NCBI GenBank assembly: GCA_026413225.1
Contig: CM048557.1
Location: 4,835,001-4,899,000, forward strand
Source: Otis tarda
Taxonomy: Eukaryota > Chordata > Aves > Otidiformes > Otididae
Direction of reading: 5' to 3'
Length of the DNA: 64,000 bases
Shown: piece by piece, positions 41,403 through 54,199 of the stretch
Position numbering within the stretch: position 1 is the first letter of the stretch
Layout: every line of letters starts with the position of its first letter
Notes under the pieces: generated by a model
Databases searched by the model: none
Seen by the model: the letters and a program-made list of their open reading frames with translations, nothing else
Told to the model about the DNA's origin: nothing
Position numbers and translations under genes: made by a program

Positions 41403-43724
41403 AAGAAGAGCGAAGAGCAAGATTACTTGGATTTTCCTATCATAATTCTCATAATAAAGATGAGGAAGATGGACAGATGAGAAGGAACACAGGATTAACA
41501 GGAATATCAGCCAAAAACCAATGACCACAGCTCAAAGATATAAACAGCATCATATAAAGAATATACGTCACAACCACTCTCTATGTGGCCTGATTCATCA
41601 CTTTACGTCTACTTCTATTTACTTCATCTTTACAGAGTTTGCAACTGTATATAAAGTACTTCTCAATGTTAAAACTTATAGTATGGATGTTGCTAATTAA
41701 ATATTTTCCAATAGCTCTCTTGATGTACAGAAGCGTTGCAAATTCAGTAGAAAATGCGGGAAAGTAGTTCAAAATCTATAAAACGTTAAGACATTGTTTT
41801 TAAAAATTAATAGCTTCCCAAAACTAGTTTTTAAACACAAACATGGCAACACATCAATACCACAATGTATTGATAGACTGCTCTGATGGAAAAATCACTA
41901 TTCAATGCTGTAAATTTTATGGTGTTTTCCCATCCTATTAGATGCAACACCTTTTTTTTTTTTGCATGCTCTCTTCTACTAGCTCTTACCCTTTTTTAAA
42001 GACTTTTCTATAAACTGGTCATTTTCAGGAACACTTCTGTAATTTGTATTGTTTGCTCTGCCACAGATTGTACCTGATGAAACCTAAAATTGATTCAAGT
42101 CCCTTATGTTCTCCTTAACTTTATTTTGAACTGACAGCACAGTCTTATCATATATGCATTTAGGATGTACTAGTAGTATTTTAAGCCCGATAACCTGAAC
42201 AATGATCACATCTTTCTTAAACTAGTATGTAAACACTTGCTGAATTCAATAAATCCTTTACCCCAAAAATGGTATTCCTCTCTCTAGATATAGTAATGTC
42301 CTTTCTTTCACACTCTAAAAAAATTTAGTACATTTGACACATTGTGACCGTTTACTGTTACACCTATTTGGGCACTTGCTTTTATGAAAAAATTGAAAAA
42401 GAGGATCAGCTGAGTTCCTGGGGACAGCTTTAGCCAAGCCAAAGTATCCTTGGTTTTAACTGTAATTGTAATCCAGTCCCCTAAGATTGATCCTGCTCTC
42501 TGAAAGGGCAAACGATGCCTCTGCTATTATTTTACTTTCAGACTATCTGATTTTTTCTAAGTAATGAGTTTGAGTTTTATAGTCATAGCAACCTATGTCT
42601 AGAAAAAAAAGCTCGTGCAGCTTTCTATGGATTCCATTTGCAAACACATCCAGGGGCTGCTCAGTTCCACAGATCAGCAGTCTGTGCAGTACAGTTTTGT
42701 GTAAATAGCTCTCATTGCTCGCAACCCCCCACCCTCACACTAGTTTTTTGTACATTTTTACATAAGGTCTTTAGTAAATGGAAAGTCTGACTTGACACTT
42801 TCCTAACATCTGTCATATCTCAGGAATCGCAATTACGTGTGGTCCATGAATATTTTTCAAAGGATTGATAATATGTGAAGTTTTATCAACACGTCAGAGA
42901 GAATTACATATTCTCTTTTATAAAAATTACTATTTTTTTTAAGCAGAAGTTTAAAAATCTATTCTATTTTCTGTTTCTGAAAGCAATAATTTAATTTCAA
43001 GTGGATTTTAAAATTACACTTCTGTAATACAAAGGCATTGTAACGATCTCTTCTTGCTTCTACAACAACAAAGCTGTTATGAATCACTGCAGTGTGAGTA
43101 GATATGGAAATTGATGGGGAAGCCTTCCTTGAATTACACACTAGATTTGCATCAACTTTATCTGCTGTTTACGATGTTTTAATGTCTCGAAGACTTCTTC
43201 CTAGTAACTACACTGCTGTCACAATTGCCGTAGTTACTTAGGACGCATGAATATCCATAGGACTTAGCAACCCCAAATCCATAAAAGTAGGATCAGAGCC
43301 AGATAATGATAAATAATTTTACTATTCAACCTTCCACTTCGTAAGAACATAGATATCTAAGTATATGTAAAAAAATGTTCAGGTAATATTTAATTTGAAC
43401 TTGGGAAACTTCCATATGTTGGTCTTACACGAAACAATTGAAGTGACCATTTCCACACAGGAATTTGTGATTCCTGCTGTTTGTTGCATCTTGATACTTC
43501 AGAAAGCTACTATAACATTTATCTATTTTATAGATTTATTTAGGTTGTAACTTGCCAGTGTAACTTGCATTCAGTTTTTCACAACAGGAAATATTTATTT
43601 TTCATATGTAAAAACATTCATTGTATCCCAACAATCTTGTCTGATATTGATTTTAAATGTTTCAAAGATAGGTACTGCACTTTTAAAGCCTAAAATGCCA
43701 TGCACAAGTGACATTCAACAGGAG

Positions 43725-43756
43725 AGACAAGTTTTATGACAGACAAGTTTTATGAT
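43725..43756. repeat. 16-base tandem duplication
   Basis: AGACAAGTTTTATGAC is followed directly by AGACAAGTTTTATGAT. It is a short, nearly perfect local duplication. Confidence 0.88.
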
Positions 43757-45292
43757 CTAGCTTGGGCACCATCGACTTCCAGTGGAAAGACCTAGCAAGA
43801 CATGACACCGTTTATACCTGCCATACTGTGTGCTACATTCGAATGTGCAAGCACTTAAAGTCTATGACAGCAATGGTTCAAATGTAAGAATTACAAAAAC
43901 TATATTAATATGCATCACTCAAACAACATGAAGAAATACAAGGAAATATTTTTTTTACTAAAATAACTTATTTTTGCCTGTAAATACTTTACACAGGGCC
44001 ATCTAATGATCTTATTAAGATTAATATAGAGAAGGTGCTTGGAAGAAATTACAAATAAATGCATTTTTACCCAAAAATGTAATGTTCAAAGATCACTATA
44101 ATTGCACGTAAATACATTTAGAGATTCTAAGGTCAGAACTAGTTGGTGATGAGGGCACAACTGGGTGTTAGAAGATGAAAGTAATAAATTTACTTCTATT
44201 GCTTGTTGACAAGTTTATCGAAAGTTTACAAGATTATTAAAAAAAAAGTCAGATCTTTTTTTAAAGCTTTCTGCTAATTTCAAAAAAAGAGCATACATTA
44301 ATTTTTCTCATTTTGGGCAGCTTCACCTTTTCTTTACAATGTACATATTTCTTGAATATCTAATATGACACATGAAATAAGTGCACTACATAATTATGTG
44401 TAACAAGCTAAGTAAAACTGAAATATATACCTAAGTCATAGGAAGCAATAACTGACAGGAAATCATGCTTACAATGCCACCAAACTCATTTATTCAATAA
44501 TTTCAAACTCAGATCTTTGGTAAATACACCAGGCTAAGTCAGCAGCACGTATCAGGACACTACAACTGATATGCTAACAAAACTCGTGCAGATAACAAAG
44601 TATCTTGATCACTTTAATACACGGATTTATTTCAAAAATCTTAATTTTAAGGCTAATTGCTAACAATTAGGAAGCAGTCAACAAACTTAGTCCCAAAAGT
44701 GCAGTTGGTCAAGTTATCATGTATTTAATATATTACTAATCTTCGTATTCATTGCAGTCATAAGTCACAAACCATTCCTGGGTAATCAATATGGCTGAAA
44801 ATACCAGAAGTCAAAATCATAGTACTATAAAATTGCACGTTATAAACCAGCAATCTGTCTTTTCAGTCACTGCCACTCAGTACTCCAGAAAGGAGCTGTC
44901 ACATAACGCTTCTAGCTAGACAGGTAAATGTCTCACAGAAACTATCTGAGAAATCAAAATTGGAATATTGAAACCAAAAAAGAAAATCAAGGCTCTGAGA
45001 AGTGACTAAAGGCCTCAGACTAACACAGACGAATTGATCAAGACATGCAGATATATACTCATAAGTCATCACAAACAATTTTTTTTTAATACACGTTTTC
45101 AAGAATCAGCAGTTCATCATTATCAGTGTTTCAAGATTTAGATTTAAATATATAATTAAAATATGCCAGACTGCTATAATCTTTATTATAAAATTATTTT
45201 AAAATCTGTAGTCGCTTATAATGTCAGATTTTAAAGTTCTAAATAAAAATTGAAAATGTTTAAGTAATTGGAATTGTGATACTTCATTTTAG

Positions 45293-45477
45293 GAATCTAT
45301 TGATAACCCAGCATCAAACTTCTTTTATGCAAGATTAAAGAAAAACTCTCTAGCCAGCATCAATCCTTACTTAAATCGAACAGCAGGATGTGAACTTTTA
45401 ATTTTTCAAACTGTTGATGAATTTGCAGATTCCAACAATCCAAATCACTCTCCCATAATTTCTTTGGCGTTGCACTG
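45293..45477 (+). other. Exon-like open stretch with splice-like borders, unassigned
   Basis: A plus-strand frame is open for about 62 codons between a CTTCATTTTAG acceptor-like site ending at 45292 and a CACTG/GTAACA donor-like site at 45478. The pyrimidine tract before the AG is weak. The translation includes NPASNFFYARLKKNSLASIN and LLIFQTVDEFADSNNPNHSP and is not low-complexity, but I recognise no family. It would run opposite to ELP4 inside its intron. Alternatives are an exon of an unannotated antisense transcript, a pseudo-exon, a conserved non-coding element, or chance. Confidence 0.25.
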
Positions 45478-45845
45478 GTAACAGGATGGAACACTCCCCC
45501 TCCTTCAAACCCCTTTAATATTGTTTTATAGACCATAAAACAGTATAGCTATTTACTATGTAATAGCAAAGGCCTGAAAAATATCTCATTTTTTAATGAC
45601 AACTGTTTCTTCTGACATGGACAAGAACTACTATATATGAGGAAGGTCATAATGCCAAGTCATACCATAAAGCTTTGAAGCCACACAGAAAGAATACACG
45701 AGAAAATCTCAAATCCAGACTAAAAATTAAGAAGTTTTTTTTAAGAAGGCATGGTTAATATCAAGAGGGAAAGGAGTTCTGTAATGTGGAATCTACTACA
45801 AAGAACAAGAAAATGCCGAGGCAATAGGACACAAACAGCTGTGGT

Positions 45846-46305
45846 TAAGTGGGTCCAGAGGAGGCCAGGAAGACGAACAGAGGGCTGGAGCACCTCTCCT
45901 ATGAGGACAGGTTGAGAGAGTTGGGGAGTTCTCCAGTGCAGCCTGGAGAAGAGAAGGCTCCGGGCAGACCTTACAGTGGCCTTCCAGTACCTAAAGGGGG
46001 CCTACAGGAAAGATGGGGAGAAACCCTTCAGTAGGGCCTGTTGCGATAGGACGAGGGGTAATGGTTTTAAAATAGAGGGAGGTAGATTCAGATTAGATAT
46101 TAGGAAAAAATTTTTTTACAATGAGGGTTGTAGAACACTGGAACAGGTTGCCCAGAGAGGTGGTGGATGCCCCATCCCTGGAAAGCCATGTTGGACAGGG
46201 CTCTGAGCAACCTGATCTAGTCGGGGATGTCCCTGCTCCTTGCAGGGGGGTTGGACTAGATGACCTTTGAAGGTCCCTTCCAACCCTAATGATTCTACGA
46301 TTCTA
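45846..46305 (+). mobile_element. CR1 LINE 3' end, about 460 bp
   Basis: A second, more strongly 5'-truncated CR1 on the plus strand. It starts inside the RT C-terminal region (peptide EHLSYEDRLRELG near 45885, [22 protein letters not shown] near 45980) and runs through the 3' UTR with GGTTGGACTAGATGACCTTTG near 46250. It ends in GATTCTACGATTCTA at 46291-46305. Small indels break the frame between the two peptides (near 45930) and again near 46110. It aligns by eye with the last 450 bases of the larger copy at 19778-21660. It differs at many positions, including TTGAAGG versus TTAAAGG in the 3' UTR, so the two are separate insertions. Confidence 0.94.
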
Positions 46306-46455
46306 AGTGTGCTCCACTTGGCCTACCAGGTCTAACATGGCAATATCACTTTTTTGTACCCATGAGAGCTGGTTTAGAGACAGCAGCATCTACACAGGGC
46401 ACTGTGTTGTACCATAGACATACACGCAAAGTAAAAAAGTTGAGAATAAAATTAA

Positions 46456-46481
46456 TTTTAATAAATAAATAAATAAATATG
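46456..46481. repeat. AAAT tetranucleotide microsatellite
   Basis: About five uninterrupted AAAT units following the TTTTAATA boundary, 150 bases right of the CR1 tail at 45846-46305. The gap makes a direct link to the CR1 end unlikely. Confidence 0.85.
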
Positions 46482-47055
46482 GAAATCAGGACATCGATTA
46501 TGGATAGACTTAGTACACTGATATTGTAACAAGTGAACTGAGCATGGCTGTGTGGCTGCATTATTCTTCCCTGCCTTCAGAGCAGCTGGTCACTAAGATT
46601 AATGATTCACATATTCAAAGGGGTCTTGATTCTTCTGAAATTGTTGGCTGGAAATGCTAACAGAAAGCATGATACTTTGCTTTTTCCCCACAACTAAAAT
46701 AGATACATGTACTACATTCAGCTGTCAAGCATTTCAAAAAGATTATTAATTCAGCTTGAACTTAATCTGCTGAATGAAAGTGCTTGAAAAAATATATTTC
46801 AGTTGTAAGAAGGAAGTATGACTTGATGTGTCAGAAAGAAAATTAGGCTGATAGTCATGCCTTTATGAGTGCACCACTGAAACTCCCCTTTTCAGCAACA
46901 GGAATGGACTGTACTTATTTGAAAGGACAATTTGACTGTTGATCTTTATGCTTCTGTTAAAATACACAAATACGGCAAAACACGCTGTTAAACAAACCAG
47001 TGAGAAATCAAAACATACTCTAGAATGCAATTCTTCAGTATTTTCTATCTGGATT

Positions 47056-47092
47056 ATCACAGAATCATAGATCTCAAGTTGGAAGGGACTCA
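47056..47092 (-). mobile_element. CR1 LINE 3'-end scrap, about 37 bp
   Basis: The plus strand reads ATCACAGAATCATAGATCTC followed by AAGTTGGAAGGGACT, matching the reverse complement of the CR1 tail octamers and the GTCCCTTCCAAC block. It is shorter and more diverged than the fragment at 41345-41402. The GGAAGGGACT core and the octamer remnant support the call. Confidence 0.7.
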
Positions 47093-47849
47093 TATATCAA
47101 AACAGTGTATCTTTTAACTCAATACATTGGAACTACAGCAGAAAACTACAAAGAAATTATGGCCCTAGAAATAGAATTTTATTACCCTAACTATTCAGAA
47201 AATTTGTATTTGAACAAATTAATTATATCTGATGAAGCTAATAATACACATCCCTAATGAAAAGTAGCACTCCTGATAAGATAGGCTATTACTTAAACTA
47301 TTATGACAAAAGTGACTTCATAGAAAAAGGACAATACTTAGCAAAAAGCAATAGTAGAAAGCTTTTTACTCTGAAGATTATTTGAGTAATCTTACCCAGA
47401 AATGAAAGGTCTGTTTTGTCAGATCGTATTTGCACAGACAGCTTTTCAAACCAGTAAGTATACACAATATGAATAAATTTACAATTTGGAGAAGAAGTAA
47501 AAGATTCCTTATATGACAGCAGCAGATTTTGCTTTGTCATTCTTTCTTAGGTTCTGTATTATCAAAATGCTCCAAGCAGGTGTAAGCTTTGGGAAAGGTC
47601 AACACAGTAACACGCATCTTGTCTGACGTCTGACTAGCACTACTGGTCTATTCATAGCCCAATCTTCTAACAAACAATTCACAACGTTTTAAGTACCTCT
47701 TGAATTTTTAATCTCCTATACATCCAATATTGCAGTTGTTTATCTCAGAGAAAGAGTTTAACAGTTTTAATGAATTCAAAATCAGAAAATGCTTCAGAAA
47801 ATCAAAATGCTTTGGTCAGGAGAAAGTGGCAGCCATGCATCTGAAAACA

Positions 47850-48300
47850 AGGAAGTCTAAGAAAAAAAATAATCTCTGCCTACGCATGCTTTGCTAAAAG
47901 TCTCTTGACACAAATAAAAGGATCCTCCCCAACATATGGAGGAGTTGCTATGCCCTTCCGGGGATGGTCTGTAGCTATGTTCACCTCAGGCACGCCAAGG
48001 AGAGGTGAATTGTCAAATGCAATTTCAATCATTGGGTGGTTTGGTTGAGGCAGATTTGTTGTACGCAATCATGATAGATAGTTTATCCCAGCCCCAAACT
48101 GCCGCTTGGGAAATCTTGCACGCAAACGAACAGAAACTCAGTCATTATTAGTGTCAAGAAGGTACACGGAGGCAAAATTTGGTTGGCAGCCAGGAAAGAT
48201 GAATCAAGGCGAAAAAGTGACCAATTGCATGTTCAAAATGGAAATTGATAGGCATGTTGTAGTTTGGAAAGATTTTAAACACCAGAAAAAGTCATAAATT
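47850..48300. promoter_or_regulatory. Candidate conserved element, alternatively a coding relic
   Basis: GC is well above the flanks and the sequence is varied, with both strands open over long stretches. The minus strand is open at 47880-48068. The plus strand is open in one frame over about 47870-48035 and in another at 48079-48297. Neither translation was recognised. Because both strands are open and single stops separate the frames, a conserved non-coding element is at least as likely as an exon. Two loose resemblances to the PAX6 paired-domain core (CACGCATGA-like) are TACGCATGC at 47881 and TTGCACGCAAA at 48116. The distance of about 13 kb from the ELP4 exon is in the range expected, after avian intron contraction, for the remote ultraconserved PAX6 lens enhancer called SIMO in human. 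That identity is a guess. Confidence 0.45.
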
Positions 48301-48643
48301 ATTACTTATTCAGAGATAAATATTTAAAAGTCTTTCTCTATGGAGAAATACAATTTTTTAAGTCAATGTAAATTACATGTATAGTGTCCTAATTTTAAGC
48401 TTCTTTATCCCAGAAGCTTCACTATGACAATTCAGAGCACTTATTATGTAACTTTAAATATTCCTGCTCACTAAAAATATTGCAAATTAAAAATTAACCT
48501 CCAAATAAACATTTTAAAAACAAATAAAAGGTATATTAGTTTTGCTGAATTATTTGTAAGCAAAGCAACCATTGGTACCCCTCACAGTGGAGTATAATGG
48601 TCATATTTATCACCTTTACCTTTTCAAAGGTACCTAAATATTA

Positions 48644-49075
48644 ATGAACAGAACAGTAAAATCCACCTGTGTGAGCAATCACAATCCTTGCTTCTCTAAT
48701 AAAAAGCAAAAAATTGCTAAAAGAGAATGTCCTCAAGTTTCATTGCCTGAAGTGATATGCTCTGACAAATCTAACAGCTCTTTCTGTGTCATTCCTAATG
48801 CACTTGTCACTCAGTATTATCCATCCTCATTAATGACAATGGGAAAGTTTATCTTGGGAACACGTTTTAAATCATCCACTCTTTACAATGGGACCATGAA
48901 ATCTCTTACAAAACATGAGGTGGGAACTACTCTGACAACAAAACCCCTTCCTGGCAGCTTTACTCTTAATTCCTGTTCAAGGAATAATGTGTTTATCATA
49001 CAACCATACGGAACAATATATCAGATGAAACTTGAAATAACAATAAATGGTTTGATTTTTCAAGATAGGAAGTAA
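48644..49075 (+). other. Unassigned 143-codon open frame overlapping an enhancer-like segment
   Basis: This is the longest ATG-initiated open frame of the window outside the CR1 element. The translation has an ordinary amino-acid mix (several Cys, Pro and Gly, and N-x-S/T sites) with no low-complexity run, signal peptide, membrane segment or known domain. A chance frame of this size is not excluded: with stops at about 7 percent of codons, roughly 0.3 such frames would be expected in 64 kb on six frames. The DNA also has enhancer-like motifs, such as ATTAATGACAATGGG near 48830 and TTTACAATGGGACCATG near 48883, both carrying SOX-type ACAATGG. I do not recognise a gene. Confidence 0.3.
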
Positions 49076-52000
49076 TTTTACAATATCTTTATTATGCTGA
49101 GAACAGTTAATCTTCTAGGAGTGTAATTTTGTACAGAATCGCACTTCCTCTTTTAGGAAAAAAAAAAGCTTAAAAAATATTCATAAGTTAGTTTGAATAT
49201 TCATTAACTAAACACTTCATAAAACCAGCAAATATCCTATTTTGATTATCAGTTCTGAGAGCTGATACCCTCCCACGTCAATGCTATGCACTTTTAACTG
49301 ATGGAATGCAACTATTCACTTTACTTGGATGCTCTAATGTAAAAACTGTGATGCCGATTGCTTCTTTTCATAATCTCAGTTGTAACAACACCAATAACCT
49401 TCCATAAAAGCAGCAGTTAACATAACTTACTTTCAAACACATCTTCTCTTACTGTACCTCCAATAAATGTTAATCTTTTGGATGAATTTGTAAAGTAACA
49501 AAATGATTTCAAACCACAAACCCGAGGAACAAAAAAATAACAAAAATCAAATAAATGCTGCAAGAAAGTATTCCAGAAACATCTATTTGTGTAAGCACAA
49601 ACAACTCTTAAACTGAATGTGCAAAATAATATTGTCCCAAAAGATGCAAATACACACCATGGTGTGGATGAGCAAGACAGGAGAGGCAAAAGCAGAAGAG
49701 ACCATGGTATGTGGATAATTTTTAGTTCAGACTACACAAGGAAAAAGTGATGCTTATATAAGGATATAAGTAATTCACCAACAAAATCCTTTCAGTGTAA
49801 CCCTTCTATCTTAAGAGCGTTACTCTACAAACACAGCAAAGATTTTCACCGGTAAGTTTAAGGGCATTTCAGTAATCTGAATCTAGTTCTCATGGCTTTT
49901 CAAAGCCAGAATACCCTTTCCAGGTCAGGAAAAAAACCAAGAGACTCAAGTCCACCTCAAAACCTTGTCTCTTCCACACTGTAACTGTGGTCTTGAAAGT
50001 TCCTGAAGTAGCCCATGTTTTTTTAGGACAGACAGAACAAGAACAAGCCAGTTCTTCCTTCACCATTTCCACAGGTTCTCAAAAATCAAAATATAACAAA
50101 CCAGAAATTTTCAGACTGTTGCTCAAGATTTTAGCAGACAGGAGAGATTTGTATTCTTGCCCTGCAAAAACTCACTTTATTAAAAGAAGTATTAGAAATA
50201 ATGTGGCTTTTTATTTAACGACGAGAAATGAAATACATCATCAGTAATTTCTTATCAAAATGCAAAGGAAACCTAAAAATAACAAAACCTAAGTAGAACA
50301 CTAATAAAATAAAGTAAATATATGTTGATGCCTAGCTATTTAAAAGTAGCTACTTTAATGATACAAATACAAGAATAAAAATTAAGCTAACACACTTAAA
50401 GATGATTGTAATTTATAAAATGCCTCTTTGCTACAGCAAAATGTGAATTCCATTTAACTATACAGCTCTTTAAAGCATCAAGAATCTCCTTTTAGTTTCT
50501 TACTGGAATATCTGCACACATTCAATATTTATGCTGCCTTTCTCTCTATCCATTTTTAAACAGAATTAAAGGAGTAGCTAAAACTCTGCCAATAAAATGA
50601 CAGGAAGGCTATTTTTAGTCTAGATGATGTAGACCAAGCACAAACAGCCCATGGCTATGCTACTATTGAAGACCAGATCTAAATACAAACATTAGATTTT
50701 CTTCTTATTAATTCCTTATTTTAACAGCAACAAGAATTACAAATTAAGTGCTGGTTCGTATCTCTTAATGAACACTCATACTAGAAGGAGAACCATTTTC
50801 CCCTACATTATAGGAGCAAAAGCTCATATAACTCCTGCCATGCTACTTTCTGGAAGCAAAAAGTTTGTGAAAGGGCATTTGAGGCAGCATAGGAAATCTG
50901 TAATCTGCCCAAAATCACAAAACCTTATACCAAAAGGTGAGAAGTACTGATTAAGAAGTATATGGTGTTGCCTCAGGGGCTTTAGACTGTAGACCTGAGA
51001 CATAGCTGACTTAGAGACTACAGTGTTTATTGATTAAGCAACACATTACTAAATCCCTAATAGATCAATGAGAGAAGAGATGCAACTGACGGATAACACC
51101 ACATAATAAAGTCCTGAAAATAAAACGCTGCTCAGTTAGGAACATATGGCAGCTCAAGTGGCTGAGGGATGTGTTTATTCTACATGTACACATACTGTAT
51201 ATCAAGATGGGCACAAGTTGTGACTGTATCTGTGAGCAGACTTTCCTTGGTCAGTCCCGAGAGTGTATCTGCAAGTGAGCACTATCAATTCAGGACACCT
51301 ACACCTTTAAGCCAAAAAAACTCCCAGAGTAAGGTCTTCTTTGGTTTACTCTTTTCCACTCTAGTATGATACATCAGATTTAAAATAAAAAGTGGTTAAC
51401 ATTGTATTAAATCGTCATATTCTGCTATACTTTCTGCCAATACGCAGGTAACTATACAAACTTCAGGTTGCACATAGAAGCCCTTAAAAGCAAGAAATAC
51501 CAGTGACACTCATTACACAAGCAAAACTTTTCCTCTTGTTCATCTAACTGTGTGTTGGCTCACAAATAAAAGCAAGTAAGGGTGCATGTCCAAAAACTAT
51601 ACTGGAACACCATAATCCTTGACTGAGAAGAGTGGAATGCGACTGTTGTTACAATTTTTCTGCCACTCACAGACCCCAAGCCTGTCTGCCAATTGCACAG
51701 TTCTTAACTCCTCCAGCTGGAGAGTCTGGAGCCAACCCAACGGCAAGGCAAGTCACCGTATAGCTACTGTCCAAACACGAGAAATGTTTTGCTTACAAAT
51801 ACACCGTTAAGGTTCTATTCAAACCCCCAGGTATTCTGGATATAGTACGAAGACTTCAGAAGTCCCCTCAAGATTCAGCTACCATGGCCAAGTTGTCCAC
51901 CTCAAATGTTCATATGCAAGTCATACAAAGCCTGTCTTTGTATGCAAAGACTACTAAAGATCTTAAAACTTTAAACATTAAGTAATCAGGTTGTTTTAAG

Positions 52001-54199
52001 ACTAACAAGCACTGATTTGGATGCAAGGTGAAACTTAATTCTCTTGCACAGTAACACTCACATCCTCCCACTTAAAAGGAATAAATTGTTATTTTTGTTT
52101 CCTGTTTTTACTTTTAAGTACGACTCAAGCAGACACACTGCCCAAAAATTAGTGGTTTAACATGAGAAAAAGGTTAAGGCCATTTGGTAACTGGTTTTTA
52201 AACACAGGAATTTTAGGAAAGTCAGAGTGAAAATTCTTCAGTAATTTTTCTATAACAGACTTGGAGTAGGATAAAAGAAGATGAACAGCCCATAGTGAGT
52301 CTTTTCGTAAGCTAAAAACCACAGGTTTCTCAAACCTTAAATATCAGAAATGAGGCATTTAAAGTGATTTATGTTCAGCAAGCACTACCAGCTCTTTTCT
52401 GAAAGTCAAGCAGTCTATGGCTGGTATAAGTTGGTATCCAAATTAACTTTATTTATTTATGTATTTATGCACAACAATTAAAAGCTTTAGTTATCGTACA
52501 CTATACAACTACTGCTCACTTTCTTTGGAAGGAAGGAACGACGAAAGAGGGAGCTGAACCATTACTTGGTAATGCCATTCAAATCCAAGCTATTATTCTG
52601 AAGGGGGTTAATATTATGCTAATGTTAGGCTGGGCAGAAATACCCCTTTAAATGCAATAAATAGTATTTTTCTTCTTGGAGTCAGTCTCACTTGGTATTT
52701 CAAAAGCTGTTGGGTTTTAATACGTAATGAGAAATTTTAAATTGCATTATGCATGGAAACACAATCCTCTGAAAACTGTACGTAATACAACCAAGAAAAA
52801 GCAAATTAAAAAAAAAATCAAAACCATGCAACTAAAACAACTATAAGAAAGAGAGCACAAAAGATGGCATGACCAAAATCTAAGTTTATTTATGCTTTAG
52901 GTATTGTAGCCCTCAGCCATTTTGCTTATGACAATCTACTTTTCGCACACTCCTCTTGGCCAGGAATATAAAAATAAAATGTACTCTGGAATCCAGTCTC
53001 AAATAATACCCCATAATTTGGCCAAAGAAGAAAGCAGTACTTGCACAATGGTTATATAACATTTTTTTTATTCACCTACAGTACTTTGCAGCCTAAGTAT
53101 ATTTTTTTTCTCCTGTCTCTTTTTGGCACTTTGGTGAAGTCTTTCACACTAGAATAGTAAGACTAGTTTGCCCTCAGTAAAAATAATTTTTAAAAAACCA
53201 CATTCCTGTATATTAACAGTTCAGTAAAGGATAATATTGGGAATCAGTGAAATAAACAGATCAGTAAAATGGCATGGAACAGTTTTTGTAGAGGTGAAAA
53301 ATTTGAAGACAGCAGAAATGTGTGGTTTTCTTACAGATCTATGTTCATCCAAAATCACTAATATTTTCTTAAGACTGGAGATGTTAATCCTTAATTTTGA
53401 ATTTGCAAAATCACAATAAAATATTTTGGAATTTGTTTGATTAAGCATGTTATTAGTCATAGTAAACATTTAGCAACATTGCTCTGTTTTCCTACAAAAT
53501 GACATTTTAATCCTTTTCAAGTTTTTGATGGGGCTATCTTACACTTTCCTAGTTTAGAGTACTTTGAATCACTTTCTATCCAAAGATCAATAATCAAAAG
53601 TATAACAAACTATAATGAGACAAGAAGATCCAGATGGATGCCCACCTTCCACATGGAGATGCAAAATTCTCAATTTTCAGTAACAGCCCTGAACTCCTAC
53701 TTCAATGCATTTCAAGAAGGTTCATGTAAGATACTGGCCTCTAGTTGAGGAGATACTTCCTATAAGCTTTAATTTTTATTTTCCTGCACTTAAAGAGATA
53801 TATAAAATTCAAGATGTTTTATTGTGTAATGGCATGATTGAATTCGCTATGATTTGAAAATGAGAACATTATACAATTATGAAATATCAGTTTTTTATTA
53901 AAATTTGGTGGTATTTTAAAGAGCATTTAATGGAGGTGGCACTCAGCTCTTGCTGAGAACTACTAAGAATATGTGCTTAACTCTTTTTGCTTCTGGATAA
54001 CACCATCAATATCTTTCTAACTTATATCCACATACCGCTGTCTATAAAGCACTATTACTTTAGTGAAAAATACAGTCCTTGTAGATAGTTTTTTAATCTT
54101 TACCAGCCAACATTTTTATGAAAGATCTCTTTAGCCTACCTCTCTTTTATGCTGAAAAGTGGGAATATGTCAACTACTTTATTTGCCTGGCAAATACAA

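Larger units (their letters stand above)
41403..45845. other. AT-rich intronic DNA between CR1 fragments
   Basis: No gene was recognised. The stretch holds a 16-base tandem duplication at 43725-43756 and ends near the exon-like open stretch at 45293-45477, which is described separately. The rest is A/T-rich with short chance open frames. Confidence 0.5.

Noticed and set aside
47880-48068. Mitochondrial insertion (NUMT) or a definite exon
   Set aside because: No mitochondrial gene is recognisable under either genetic code, and no clear acceptor/donor pair bounds the frame. It is kept only as an unassigned conserved-looking segment.
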